Shown piece by piece: positions 1 to 11,944 of a DNA stretch of 64,000 nt. Source of the DNA: Sycon ciliatum (taxonomy: Eukaryota; Porifera; Calcarea; Leucosolenida; Sycettidae); NCBI RefSeq assembly GCF_964019385.1, contig NC_088653.1:10797869-10861868 (forward strand), given 5' to 3'. The notes beneath the pieces were generated by a model. It ran no database searches. It saw only the letters and a program-made list of their open reading frames with translations, and was not told the origin of the DNA. The first letter of the stretch is position 1, and each line of letters begins with the position of its first letter. A program made the translations under genes and the position numbers.

Positions 1-24
1 ATGTATTGTAGAATGTAGATATCC

Positions 25-300
25 AGTTCTATCTCAGTTACTTCAAATTGTACAAACATGAGTGCTGGTTTAAGTTCCATGTTTCAAATATTTGTTCCCC
101 CAAACCAGCCCGGACACTGCGTTTTACGTACAGGTGATAATTCTTGCAATTTCACTCATTAGCAATGCCATCCGAAGAGCATCTATTAACCGTCACACCC
201 ATGCCTTGGACTTAGAGGAGTACACTAGTATGTTTGTACTCCTCCTGCTGGTGTCAGTGCGTCTTCGCTAGCACACGATCACTACTGTACCTTGCTGCAC
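25..300 (+). repeat. Partial copy of the segmental unit (matches 5755-6025)
   Basis: CAGTTCTATCTCAGTTACTTC to GCTAGCACACGATCAC follows 5760-6022 and 61640-62000 with moderate divergence. The rest of this copy would lie left of the window or is lost. Confidence 0.7.
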
Positions 301-568
301 TCCACGACAGTCATATCACACACATATACAGTACATGGACATGTACATGTCCTGCACCTGATAACTACCTACACTACACAACTACTGTTCATGATACTAA
401 GTGACGGGCTGAAGGTGCTACTTCGAAGTACACAACTCCCCAGTCCATAACCATAGTTCATGATACCCGGGTATTCACACAGACTTGCCAGTCTTGTGCA
501 TAGTCTAGACCGAGAACATTACAAGTAAACAGTTATAGACCACCCTTTTCAGGTAATCTACGGATATC

Positions 569-617
569 TCCCCTCGTTTGAGGGGATTATGGCTCATAAT
601 CCCCTCAAACGAGGGGA
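569..617. repeat. Perfect 23-bp-arm palindrome
   Basis: TCCCCTCGTTTGAGGGGATT and its following bases return exactly at 595-617, with GCT as the 3-bp loop. No flanking target duplication was seen. Confidence 0.95.
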
Positions 618-619
618 TA

Positions 620-2194
620 CCACCCATTTCACCCAAAGAACTTCCCAAAGTTCAAGACAGCAGATTATCACCATCTCCTCAGAACGAACTGGCACTGGGC
701 CACTCATAGCATACGCGAGTAAGAGGGTACAGTGTCCTACCCTGCTTGGACATACATGTAATCTCTCCTCACAGACAGTCTCCGATTGAATTTAAAAGTC
801 TAACAGCGTTCACATCAATACTCAACTTATTCTTTTGCTCACTGAGCAATACAATCTTTCCATTTTCTTTCTTCTGTTTTCTTTTTCAATTTAATCCTCC
901 CTACCCAATATCCCTTTCGTGCGTCCATGGAGCTAGGAAGCCGAGACTTCTGGTCGGCGGAGCTTAATGGGCCCCACCACCACACTCCATCATTCACCCC
1001 AGTGTCTGGAGATATGTGGATTTTGTAGAAAAAAAGAAGAAAAAATCTCATATCGACAGGAAATCCTGTGGATCCCCTCGGACGGTGGGTCGGACCCAGT
1101 CCTTCTACCAGCATAACCAAGAGAGCTAGCTCCCTTGGCTGCTGTTTTAATATGCAAGAATGGGCCTACCACATAAGGTCTGAAAAGGGGAAGTGGCTAT
1201 AGTTGTCAAAAGAAAAGCATATTGGTGAAACAAAACTAGGGAAGTGGCAATCTATCTATCAGCAACAAACAAGAGAATCTTAATTTACAACATACTACAT
1301 GAACCGTATGTGCCGAACACCGGTAACCATAGAGACAGACCACACTCGCATATAGATACTGGTGATACTGGTCATAAATAGACCGGATAAGGAAAATATT
1401 ATTATTTTTATTAAATCCGATAGCCTATGAAGAGTAAAAGAAATTGAACAAATCAAAACAAAAATGCTCGTCCAGCACACGAGTTGTCATAGAAACATTG
1501 CACGAAATGAGAAAGAATCATAGTAATGTGCATCGCCGTTCAATGCAAAATTGGTTTTTCTAGTACAGTATTTGGAAATTTCCTTCTTTCACAGACCTGA
1601 AAGACAAACCGTTTCAGCAGTTAGCCTACTACTAACTCTATGTCATTGCTTCTACATGTTTATGTTGCTGGGCATTCACGCTTTACTGGTCTTGTCAAAT
1701 TTGTTCCACACGATCAGAAACAATCCATCTTATTTCGGGTACTCTTACAACATTAGACTAAGCCATAGGACGGACGTCAGTGTCTGACAATTCTTCATTG
1801 TAGTCTTTGATTTGTACCGGGAATAAATCGCCTCCACGCAGCATATTTTGTTGGTGTCAGACGAACAAAGCACCTCAAATTATTTTCAAATGATTACAAT
1901 TATCTACTATTTCGTCGTCTTGACTTGATCACAACCAGCACCGGCTTTTCTCACGGCCTTGTCAGCTACCAATAAGCAGCGTACTTCATGTGGCTTCGTC
2001 TTGGGAAACAAACCAAAGAAAGTGTGTGACATTCCGCACTCGCCTCAGTCAAACCAACAAGACTAGTGGATCTACATGTAAACCCGGAGAGGAATGACTG
2101 TATGTCAGAACTAACTAACATTACTTCAGTGTTCCGTTCGCACTGCACATGTACTGGTTCATGGTGCGCTGCTGATCACCCGAAAAGTGTGGTC
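620..2194. other. No gene recognised
   Basis: Short open frames only, with no motif, splice pattern or repeat structure that can be supported. Confidence 0.5.
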
Positions 2195-2303
2195 TATACA
2201 GGATATTGCACAGTGTCCGCGAGTATTTTTCATAATCCCCGCGGCGCTGCGCGCCTTGGGATTTGAAAAATAATCCCCCCGGAACCGTGCAATATCCTAT
2301 ACA
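2195..2303. repeat. 109-bp palindromic element
   Basis: TATACAGGATATTGCAC at the left and GTGCAATATCCTATAC at the right close an imperfect palindrome with TTCATAATCC/GGGATTTGAAA inner arms. It is probably a small MITE. Confidence 0.7.
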
Positions 2304-2878
2304 TAATGCCGATAACACGAAATCACACTGTCGTGTACTGTCAATCGTTGTATTGACCAACTTGAATGTGTCCAACGGATAATGTCATGCGCCTAACTCA
2401 CCGGATGCCGCAGTGGACGCTGTACTGGCGGACATCGCCACGAAACAGGTTTGCGACATGTAAATCGCGTACAGTGACTGTGACCACGCATGACAAAAAC
2501 ACGCACTGTTATGTAGCAGAGTTAGTCAGGCTAATGTGCACCTTTTTTTGTTTGTTTGTGTTTTTATTATTTCGCACATTAAACGTAACATCTGATTGGA
2601 AATCTCTACACTTGAACATCACTTCAACGAGAAGCTCAACTGGTTCAAAATAATAAGGAAAACAAATTTCCCAGTCTACCGTTTGATCCGTTTTCTTGAA
2701 ATGGTTACTGACCTGATTAGGACTGTAGATCAGCTCTATCTTCTCCACCATGTCTGCTGTTGACGGAATGAAACAGATCGGCTGAACGTCAAGTAGTGAC
2801 GCTAGATTACTGTTGTTGATTCTAAACCTCATTCTTCGTCCTGGTGCGGGAATGGCAGCCAACGAACGTGTTCTAACT

Positions 2879-3400
2879 GTTGTTGTTGTTGTAGAAGTTT
2901 ATTTAACGTCGCACCACAAACAAGCGATTTCGCCTCCTTTGATACATGTGGACGACAGAAGGAATGAGAGAGAGAGGGGGGGGGGGGGGACAGAAATATG
3001 GAGAGAGGAAGGGTAGAAATAAATAAGCAATCAACCTCAGGGCTACACCAAAGCAAAAACGGAATGGGAACATACTATATACAAAATAGCTTCATACATA
3101 TATTGCAAAACACGTTTACTATTCTTCAGTCCGCTATACCACAGAAACACACTAGCCGAAAAGCATTTAAACGGAACCATGATGCGCTTTTAGCAGGGCA
3201 CAGAACTGAAGGTGGCTGGGCTCGGAACGGAGATCAGGCGGGAGCTGGTTCCACAGGACTGCGCCGATGAACTGCATGGTCGCTCGACCCGCAGGACCAC
3301 TGCACGTCTTCACTTGATCTTGGTGAACATAAACTGAGCGCTGGTTTCCTTGACACACAGGTATTTCTATGTGTGGATAACCTGACAGTATACAGCTGTG
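2879..3400 (-). mobile_element. LINE 3' fragment, left copy
   Basis: The minus-strand frame 3358-3167 encodes FIGAVLWNQLPPDLRSEPSH, the C-terminal signature of LINE reverse-transcriptase proteins. The 3' end runs to an (AAC)n tail at about 2879-2893. It is heavily 5'-truncated and the upstream limit is approximate. The tail lies against the upstream end of the open frame duplicated at 59239-59736. Confidence 0.65.
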
Positions 3401-4183
3401 GTCCTGTCCGTAGCGCTAATCATCTCTGATCGACTTTGGCGATATCTGACGCCTGATAGTTGGGATGGGCGTATTGCCTTTTGATTGTTTTGATGATTAC
3501 TCATAACAACGAGATTTGCAAAGTCTACCACTGATGTGCACGGCGAAATCTGATCCAAAGTGCATATTTGACGCCTTGGGAGTGGTACGAATACGGCTGG
3601 ATGTAGATATGTACAGGTGAAGGGATGCAATCATGACTGCCCCAGAGCGCTAGTTTAGCACCTTTGGCCGTATTCCAGTTAGTGTTACTGTAGTTTCCGC
3701 TACTGTCACACATCCTTTATTGCTGAACCCACAAATAATAAATTGATAAGGGATACAGATTGAAACCATTCGAGGTAAACGAGAAAGCCATTAAAAATAA
3801 TAAAAAAAGAAGAAAAGATTATTGTACCATGCCTGACGGCTATTATTATGTCATGTACTAATTGCAGTACATGACGTAGTAGTCACGCACCTACAAAATA
3901 CTTTGCAGGATAATATTTAAATTGCCAAGCATGCCTACAAATCCGCAGAGCATGCCAATATAAAATAGGCCAACATATGAATAACGAAGGCGGTTATATG
4001 GACAGAAGGCGACATCGGTCGAGAAAAGATGGGCCAATTCTCTTCCGCAAGTAAGATGCTCTGCAACCACGGAGGCACGTGATTGACCACCTCAGCAAAA
4101 CACATGCAATTTTGCAGCGTAGCTGCGCCATCACAACAGCGTACTGGAGGTCACTATGCTTGTTGACCACCAGCTAAGTATAT

Positions 4184-4305
4184 AATCAGACATGGATGTC
4201 AGGGCAGTATCGTTGATTCAGGCCCGAGAGCGGCCCAAGGCCGAAGGCCGCGGGCCGCTCGAGGGCCGGAATCAACGATACCTGCCCTGACATCCATGTC
4301 TGATT
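4184..4305. repeat. Large hairpin 1
   Basis: An almost perfect palindrome of 122 bp: AATCAGACATGGATGTCAGG at the left, CCTGACATCCATGTCTGATT at the right, and the GC core AGCGGCCCAAGGCCGAAGG. Confidence 0.95.
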
Positions 4306-4566
4306 GTGTTTCACACTGCCACCCACGCACGACAGCACAAGTGAAAGCCAGAACGCTCTCCTCAGCAGAACGTGCACGTGCAAGTGCACCTACAACGCAC
4401 CCGCAGCATGCTAGCAGCGCAAACAAAGCCACTGTACTGCACTAATCTGCATAAATCGAACTTGAAATACATCAACTAGAAACACCGAGTGCCTGCCTGC
4501 CCAAGTTCTCAAGTCCTTTATGGCACTCGTCGCACAACAATGGCAGAAACTCACAAGCTGAAGTTC

Positions 4567-4696
4567 CACCTCCGTGCGCTCCGGCTGAAGTTTCGTTCTG
4601 AAGTTTCATGTCAAGCAAGGTGAAGTTTCAACTCAAGCAAGGTGAAGTTTCATCTCAAGCAAGGTAAAGTTTCATCTCAAGCAAGGTGAAGTTTCA
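4567..4696. repeat. Short tandem repeat TGAAGTTTCATCTCAAGCAA
   Basis: About four to five units of 24 bp with small changes, between the two hairpins. Confidence 0.85.
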
Positions 4697-4704
4697 GATC
4701 GGTA

Positions 4705-4797
4705 CGCTCTCGGGCTTTGTTGATTCAGGCCCTCGAGCGGCCCGCGGCCTTCGGCCTTGGGCCGCTCTCGGGCCTGAATCAACAAAGCCCTCGAGCG
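4705..4797. repeat. Large hairpin 2, sharing its core with hairpin 1
   Basis: GGGCTTTGTTGATTCAGGCC at the left and GGCCTGAATCAACAAAGCCC at the right. The core of about 50 bp is the reverse complement of that in hairpin 1 (4225-4275), while the outer arms differ. Confidence 0.95.
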
Positions 4798-6063
4798 AAC
4801 CAACCTGAAACTCACAAGCTGAATCCTCCAAGTCCCCGACCACCACCCCTAGAGGTTTCTTCCCTTTATACCTTCATGCCGGCGTGGTCAGTTTCACCTC
4901 CACACGCTCTCGGGACGTCCTGATTGGTCAAGGGCCTGAATGCCACGGCATGTATCAGACATGGACCGGATATCAGGCTTTTTCTTTCTCTCTTGAGTTG
5001 TTCCCCCTCGATCAGGTAAGTCTCTCCACGTGCGAGTATACCCATCACGTGATCATTCATGTTCTCCTACGGTGCCATTCAAGCCCAAGGGCCTGAATGG
5101 CAGGGCATGATCAGAGGTTCATGCCCTGCTTGTGAGCGCTCTGATTGGCTCAAACCGTGGCAACGATCACGTGGCAAGTGTGAAACAATGTTCTTCAATG
5201 CACGGGAGCACTCCGTGCCACATATGCCGTTTGTCGAAAATACGAGCGGAGTGAGTGACTCCCTCTCGACATCGACAACACGCTGAAGATAGGCCCGCTT
5301 CTTCTGATGTTCATTCCGGGAAATCTGTGCAAGGACTTCCTGTCGCGACAGCACAGACGCCTAGGGGTGATTAGCCCTCACATCAAAGAATGCATCTTGC
5401 TGTGGCGACCAAAAGCCCCTTGCACGGATATCCAATCGAGCCTCTGCAGCACGCTTAGCTGTGATGCCGTGAAGTTGTTCACCATCCAACGTCAAAAATA
5501 GTGGCTCTGTTTGAACAGTTTGTGCTACTGAGCTGTGCAAGCGTTTTGCAGCTTACCAGGTCACCAAATACCTCAGGTAGTAGCCGTGTTCGGTTTTGTG
5601 ATCAGCAACAGTACGTTCCTACAGTCAAATCTTTGGCCAAAGAGTTAATTGTCACGTATGGTCCGCGCATCACTGTTTGCCATTATTCTTCTAAAGTTCT
5701 ATACACCGGAAATTTACTTACACTTTGCATGTAAAATGTACATGGATTGGCTCGTCATCTCCAGCTCTATATCAGTTTAATTCAAACTGTAAAAAAATGA
5801 GTGACGCTCTAACTTCCTTGCTTCTAATATTTGTTCACCAGACTCAGCCCCGAAACTGGGTTTGATGTACAGGTAATAATTCTTGCAACTTCACTTATGA
5901 GCAATGCCATCCAAAGAGCAGCCATTAACCGTCACACCCATGCCTTGGACTTAGAGGAGTATACTAGTATGTTTGTACTTCTCCTGCTACTGTCAGTGCG
6001 TCTTCGCTAGCACACGATCACAACTGCACCTCCCTGCTTTCCAAGATTATTATTATTATTATT

Positions 6064-6325
6064 GAAACAGCATGCTGTCCGCAGATTGAGTAACGTTATT
6101 TCGCTCCTGCTCTTGTAGCAGTTGAGCACTCTTGCGTGGGGTAGTGCCTTTGCTGTTTGCGTTATGCAGAGCTCACTGACTTGTCAGTTTGAGCACTCTG
6201 GCAAGGTACGTTCGGGCTTGATTGGAAATTTTTATTTTCATTGCTATCAGGTTCGGCCTCATTTCCTCTGTGCTGCGCTGATGAGTCCAAAAAGAACGAA
6301 ACAGCATGCTGTCCGCAGATTGAGT
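6064..6325. repeat. Extra piece bounded by 28-bp direct repeats
   Basis: GAAACAGCATGCTGTCCGCA and the following 8 bp occur at 6064-6091 and 6298-6325. The right segmental copy lacks the whole piece. The repeat contains the palindrome ACAGCATGCTGT. Confidence 0.8.
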
Positions 6326-7365
6326 TATTATTATTATTATAATTTTTTTCTTATTTTGTTAGGGATTTCCCAACAGGCAATGTTGCCTTTTTACTGGGAA
6401 CCCTAAATGAGACTTTGTGTGAGCGTGAAACAAAGCAGGCGACTCGGCCAGGCGACAAGATGGAGGCAGCGCATTCCACCTGTCGGCACCAAGATGCGCA
6501 ATGGAATGGAAACCATACCGGGAGTGGCAGGCAAGCAAGACAAGAGCAGCTGTAGCTTGGCCCCGGGTTGTGGCAGCAGAATGTGGGCCAGTGCAGCGGG
6601 GAGTGAATAGGAGGCTGAGAAGTGGGCTAGATAAACCATGCAGACAGTGAAAGACAAAGACGTATTGCTTGAAATTTAAGCGTTGCTCTAGTGTGTAGAT
6701 CTTGGTGTAAGCGTACAGTGTCTCAGTGGGAGTTCTGCGGTCAAGGGCAAAATATTCTTTTAAGACTGGTACGGCTGGCTGTGATCAGCTGGTTGTATGA
6801 ACGGTGAGATAGACAGTTAATGTAGGCAGAGCTAGCATACTCAAGGGTGGATTGAATAATGGATAGATAGAAAAGACGACGCGCTCTGTGGTTCAGGTTC
6901 TGCCTGGCATGCTTGTAGGCTCCGACCTTCTGCTTGACGGCAATGCAAACTCGCTCTCCTTGAGCATCGAATGCCAAGTGCCCATCCACAATGAGGCCCA
7001 GGTATTTGGCTGTGTGCGCAGGATAGAGAGTGGAGTTGCGGCATGATATGGACACAGTGGTGGGTAAGGGACTAGTTGGGCGACGTAATAGCAGAAATTG
7101 TGTCTTATCAGGGTTAAGAACCAGTCCCTTCCCTGTAAGGTAGCTGTCCAGAGCAGCAAGGTCTGCAGTGAGACGCTCCAACACAGTATCACAGTCACTA
7201 TGCCGGACATAAAATGCAATATCATCGGCATATTCCTGGTCTTGGCTAAACCTAAAACAGGGTGTTATGTCGCGAATGTAGATACAAAACAAGACTGGGC
7301 CCAGAACGGAGCCTTGGGGCACTCCTCGGGAGCATGGGCGTGACTGTCCAAGTTCCTGACCAACT
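6326..7365 (-). mobile_element. 5'-truncated LINE reverse transcriptase, left copy
   Basis: The minus strand begins inside the reverse transcriptase at GVPQGSVLGPVLFCIYIRDI, followed by EYADDIAF, LNPDKTQFLLL and AKYLGLIVDGHLAFDAQ, as in CR1/L2-type LINEs. A run of four A at 6749-6752 (three in the right copy) shifts the frame. The C-terminal part reads WNALPP-like sequence in another frame down to about 6403, and the 3' end closes with a hairpin around GGCAACATTGCC. Confidence 0.88.
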
Positions 7366-7393
7366 CTAACAGTTTATTTTCGTACTTGGTCAG

Positions 7394-7465
7394 TATAGGA
7401 AATAAAAGACCTCGTAAAAGACGTCGGCTTCGCCTCAGTCTTTTACTCGGCTTTTATTTCCTATA
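7394..7465. repeat. 72-bp hairpin insertion
   Basis: TATAGGAAATAAAAGACCTC at the left and GGCTTTTATTTCCTATA at the right, with CTTCGCC at the tip. The right segmental copy has only CAGTATAGGAAATATTGACC here. A longer version lies at 63764-63890. Confidence 0.85.
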
Positions 7466-7930
7466 TTGACCTCGTACTCAGTCAATATTAGATACGTATC
7501 CCCGCGTGCCAAAGCATAATATGGGGGTTTTGCAAGCATAATGCGAGAATTCATGAAAGCACAATTCCATGATTTCGCAAGCATAATACGCTGGAGCTAG
7601 GCTGAAGCGTAGTTTGCATGCATTTGTAGTGCATTTTCATTGTGTTTCTCAGTTTCCCCATTAGAAAATGAGCTGATGAAACCGGAGATGAGGGTAAGCT
7701 GGACGAAAATAATTTTTTAAATTAATTGCATAATTGAAAGTTTGAATACGGGGAGTGATACAACTTTTTGTTACTTTACATTTTTATTGCATAATTTTTA
7801 TTATTATTATTATTTACTACAACATCTCAAGACTCGGCGGAAACACCGGCCAATGTTACGTTACATAATTGAAAGTTTGAATACGGAGAGTGATAACACT
7901 TTACATAATGACACTCACAGTCAGATGAAC

Positions 7931-7968
7931 CCTTAGGGTTTACCGGGTGTTAGCGGCCGTCGTGAGTT
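7931..7968 (+). mobile_element. Copy of the short retroposon end
   Basis: CTTAGGGTTTACCGGGTGTT onward matches the insert at 61699-61780 for about 38 bp and is followed by a T-rich/(TTATTA) stretch, as expected for the 3' end of the same family. Confidence 0.6.
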
Positions 7969-8050
7969 CCTACTTTTTTATTATTATTTTTTACAGTCAG
8001 ATATAGTCAGACACAGAATGCTGGATTTCGTCACTTGTTGCCGCGTCCTA

Positions 8051-8456
8051 GGGCATGTTCGATTGGTAAGGATCGGGATCGGGATCCAGATCTCAGATCC
8101 CTCGGATCCTTCAGATTCAACTGAACACTTTATCTTGGACCTTGACTGTTGCAATGTTGAAAATGGCGCTCGCAAGGCACCCAAAAGGGTGAACGTCGTA
8201 CTCATCGCGTGCGTCGTACAAAAAGTCAACAAGCTCTATCTCCATCCACGTGTGCGTACCACAATGTGTACAAAAATGATTTTTACCCGCCATATACGCA
8301 CAAAGGTCACATTTGGATCCGGTCAACCCTGCTCCCCGAGGTGGGTTGACCGGATCCAAATCCGAAGGATCCGGATCCGGATTCGACCAATAGAAAGGGT
8401 GCGAATCCAGTGGATCCGGTGGATCGGGATCCCGATCCTACCAATCGAACATGCCC
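8051..8456. mobile_element. PIF/Harbinger-like MITE with CTA target duplication
   Basis: The ends GGGCATGTTCGATTGGTA and TACCAATCGAACATGCCC are perfect inverted repeats flanked by CTA at 8048-8050 and 8457-8459. The interior is full of GGATCC, GGATCGGGATC and an inner palindrome TTTGGATCCGGTCAACC (8308-8362). The plus-strand open frame across it (8018-8485) is a by-product. Confidence 0.88.
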
Positions 8457-9363
8457 CTAGGCTCCGGCGGATTATGCCGGCATAGCCCCACTGGCCTGGT
8501 CGAGTGCTGTCACAACTAACTAATGCTCAGTCCATGCGCCAAGACCGAAAAAGTCGTCTAAAAGTTGTACTTTTTTATGCAGATTAGCCACTTTTCCGAG
8601 CTGAATATATTCAAATCTTCGTTGAAAAATTGTCAAGAAAATGTTAGATGTCTCGAGTCGTTTGCAATTTTCTCTCCATCAGTGCTCGTTTGCGGAAGTT
8701 TTGCTTTCCGGACACCTTGATTGGGCCTTTGACCTTATGGATGTCAGTTGTAGTGGTCGTTACTCATTGTCTCGACGTCGCTGGGAGTGTTCTTGGGGGA
8801 GCTGTCAAATATTCGTGAAAATCAGGCAAGTGGCAAAGAAAAATTCGCCAAATTTTTGGGCAAGGTAGTATGTAGATATCAATGCTTTCCTTTGACTCTC
8901 CACCGATGTGGAAACACTTCCAGAAGCGTTCATCGGTGTCCGGTTCTTGATGGGGTCGTGGTGGCCTCCACCGTTTGGAACAAAACAAAACCAATGCATT
9001 GTCTGTCGTCACCAGTAGGAGACGTATTACATGGCAAAGAAACACACCAGCACCCGTATTCACTCTTGAGGGGCCTGAGATAGAAGCCCACATCATCTTC
9101 GTTCAAATGACAAAGTTCTAACCAGGGTCTGCAGACCGCAATTTCAACGTCATTTTTGGTCCCTTGAAAATGGCCTAGTCAATAGCCTATAGGTAGTTTA
9201 TGCAGCATTGGCGTGTTCTTCGGGGTTGCAATCATGTTATATTCATCATGAACTTCTCTTGCAAGATTCGTGCCAAACTGAAAGTTGTAATGTACTCTCA
9301 GGACAGCTTGAAGTAAGTTTCAATTCTCAGTGAAGTGCAAAGGTCTGAGTGGAACGAACTTTA
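8457..9363. other. No gene recognised
   Basis: The string AAATTCGCCAAATTTTTGGGCAAG-like (8843-8867) recurs at 15509-15532, a trace of a dispersed repeat. Nothing else is supportable. Confidence 0.45.
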
Positions 9364-10226
9364 AAGGGGAAGTTAAGGCAAAAATTAAAATTTCACCAGT
9401 TGTAGTCTTCAGGGTGCTGAGTCGAATGGTCGTGGTCCGAGGAAGCTGAGACGCTCCCTTCCTACTTGAATCCCAATCGAACTCGCGCACTTCCACCGAA
9501 ACTGGGTGACTGCGCCCTACTAGATGGGGATTTGTATGCAAAATGTCACTAAAAGCGCCATTTCGTTCTTATAAAAGCACGGATGACCGCCATTGGCCCA
9601 TATGTTGTAGTCTTTTGGACGCTGAGTCGACTGGTTTTGGTCCGAAAAGGCTGCGATGCAGCGTTCCTCCTTTATTCCCAATCGAACATGGTTGAACAAG
9701 CGGTCACGTGCTCCTGCGTACACCAGTCACCTGGTCACCGTGCCTGCAGGGTACAACTTACTAGCCTGTTTGACCTTTTTTGGGTGCAGTCCTGTCACTC
9801 GAGTTGAACCCGTGTTGAACCTTGGTGTGAAAGTTGTCACCTGCTGGCGTGGTGACCAGGTGATTTGGGCACCCAGGACCACGTGACCGCTTCTTCAACC
9901 ATGTTCGATTGGGAATAAAGGAGGAACGCTGCATCGCAGCCTTTTCGGACCAAAACCAGTCGACTCAGCGTCCCAAAGACTACAACATATGGGCCAATCG
10001 CGGTCATCCGTGCTTTTATAAGAACGAAATGGCGCTTTTAGTGACATTTTGCATACAAATCCCCATCTAGTAGGGCGCAGTCACCCAGTTTCGGTGGAAG
10101 TGTGCGAGTTCGATTGGGATTCAAGTAGGAAGGGAGCGTCTCAGCTTCCTCGGACCACGACCATTCGACTCAGCACCCCGAAGACTACAACTGGTGAAAT
10201 TTTAATTTTTGCCTTAACTTCCCCTT
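9364..10226. mobile_element. Large TA-flanked foldback MITE, copy 1
   Basis: The end AAGGGGAAGTTAAGGC is mirrored by GCCTTAACTTCCCCTT, with TA outside both. The arms are about 330 bp and nearly complementary throughout (GACTGGTTTTGGTCCGAAAA and the reverse). There is no coding capacity. It fits a Tc1/mariner-type foldback. A second copy begins about 330 bp downstream. Confidence 0.88.
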
Positions 10227-10560
10227 TAAGCCGTCATCGTGAATGTCAATGGGAATATGAGCCAAGAGTCCACAACCCCAAGGGAAAGGTGTGATGGACT
10301 CTTAGTATGATCTGTGCACAAAGAACTGCAGTTGAGTCATCGTTTTAGCAATATGGCTGCGTTCTGAGTTATAGCACATTCTTAGACTCGTATTGTACTG
10401 GATCATGGTGTGTGCACTTTATAACACGTGTACATGTATATAACAAAAGCTGAATTACAGAACGGTAGAAAATGAAATGTCCCATTCTCAGCTTTGGTTT
10501 CTGGCGTTCTTTTAATTATTAGTATTTCGGGCTGCATGTTCTTGGGCTCCGTGTTCTGTA

Positions 10561-11346
10561 AAGGGGAAGTTAAGCCTAAAATCAAATTTTCACCAGTTGT
10601 AATCTTCGGGGTGCTGAGTCGGATGGTCTCTGTCCAAGGAAGCTGAGACGCTCCCTTCCTCCTTTATTCCCAATCGAACTCGCGCACTTCCACCGAAATT
10701 GGGTGACTGCGCCCTACTAGATGGGGATTTGTATGCAAAATGTCACCAAAAGCGCCATTTCGTTCTTATAAAAGCACGGATGACCGCGATTGGCTCATAT
10801 GTTGTAGTCTTTTGGACGCTGAGTCGACTGGTTTTGGTCCGAAAAGGCTGCGATGTAGCGTTCGGCCCTTATTCCCAATCGAACATGGCTGAACAAGCGA
10901 TCACATACTCCTGCGTACACAAGTTACTTGGTCACCGCGCCAGCAGGCTACAACTAATTACTTTCACACCAAGGTTCAAAGGTTCAACTCGAGTGATAGA
11001 AACTCGCTCAAACATGCTGCAAGTTGGAATAAGGGCCGAATGCTACATCACAGCCTTTTCGGACCAAAACCAGTCGACTCAGCGTCCAAAAGACTACTAG
11101 TACAACATATGGGCCAATCGCGGTCATCCGTACTTTTATAAGAACGAAATGGCGCTTTTGGTGACATTTTGCATACAAATCCCTATCTAGTAGGGCGCAG
11201 TCACCCAATTTCGGTGGAAGTGCGCGAGTTCGATTGGGAATAAAGGAGGAAGGGAGCGTCTCAGCTTCCTTGGACAGAGACCATTGGACTCAGCACCCCG
11301 AAGACTACAACTGGTGAAAATTTGATTCCAGGCTTAACTTCCCCTT
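10561..11346. mobile_element. Large TA-flanked foldback MITE, copy 2
   Basis: Same family as 9364-10226, with ends AAGGGGAAGTTAAGCC and GGCTTAACTTCCCCTT and TA targets. The centre differs in length from copy 1. The arms are closer to each other than to those of copy 1 at several sites (both carry AATTGGGTGACTGCG). Confidence 0.88.
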
Positions 11347-11511
11347 TAAAGCGAGGCTCTACTGTACATGTACATGTAATGTAAAGAACTAACTTGGTGT
11401 GCCCCCGTCAATTTCTACCTGTAAACAACTTCAGCACATACACCAGAATACAGTGCTGAACCAATTCAATTATCATTATCATGCACATGGACTACATGAT
11501 AGTACATTCGA

Positions 11512-11938
11512 CTGTCCCCCGTGAATTCCGCGGCAGAATATCAGAAATTCCGTGCAGAATTCTGCGGCTAAAAAACAGTAAATTCTGCACTAATTCTGCG
11601 AATCCTTATCTATTCTGCGGCAATTCTGCAAGGAAAATGAGTGTAAAAACAGGTTGAATTTTCGCAACCCCACCGAAGTTTGTTGTCCCTATAAATTCTG
11701 AACCAAAATTATGCGAAATCCTGGTCGAAAAAATTGAAAGCTCTAAAATATGCTGCCAGTTGATTATGAAAGTCACAAGCAGGTTGGTTTGGCTGTGAAA
11801 ATACATTGAAAGTCTCCAGAAAAAGCAGTTTTTCTCTCTTTTCTGCAATATTTCGCGGGATTTTCTGAATTCAGCGGACGCTACTGGATTCTGCGGAAAT
11901 TCTGCAATCCGCGGAATCGCGGAATTCACGGGGGCCAG
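11512..11938. mobile_element. MITE with a 6-bp target duplication
   Basis: The ends CTGTCCCCCGTGAATTCCGC and GCGGAATTCACGGGGGCCAG are inverted and flanked by ATTCGA at 11506-11511 and 11939-11944. AATTCTGCGG and similar motifs repeat inside. The family is uncertain (hAT-like by its ends). Confidence 0.8.
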
Positions 11939-11944
11939 ATTCGA

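Larger units (their letters stand above)
4178..5184. mobile_element. 1007-bp insertion with two GC-rich hairpins, left segmental copy only
   Basis: The right copy reads CCACCAGCTAAACAATGTTC without interruption near 61060, so this block is inserted (limits uncertain by 2 bp). It holds two large hairpins, a short tandem repeat and several smaller palindromes (GGGCCTGAATGGCAGGGCAT near 5090). It has no coding capacity and no clear target duplication. The family is unknown. Confidence 0.75.
2579..7800 (+). repeat. Segmental duplication, left copy
   Basis: Collinear and in the same orientation as 59453-63353, with only scattered differences. It is longer because it has a 1007-bp insertion (4178-5184), a piece of about 260 bp flanked by 28-bp repeats (6064-6325), a hairpin insertion (7394-7465) and about 85 extra bp near 7700. 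The left boundary falls at TTAAACGTAACATC. It contains no intact host gene. Confidence 0.9.

Noticed and set aside
8018-8485. 155-codon plus-strand frame
   Set aside because: It coincides with a Harbinger-like MITE with perfect inverted ends and GGATCC repeats.
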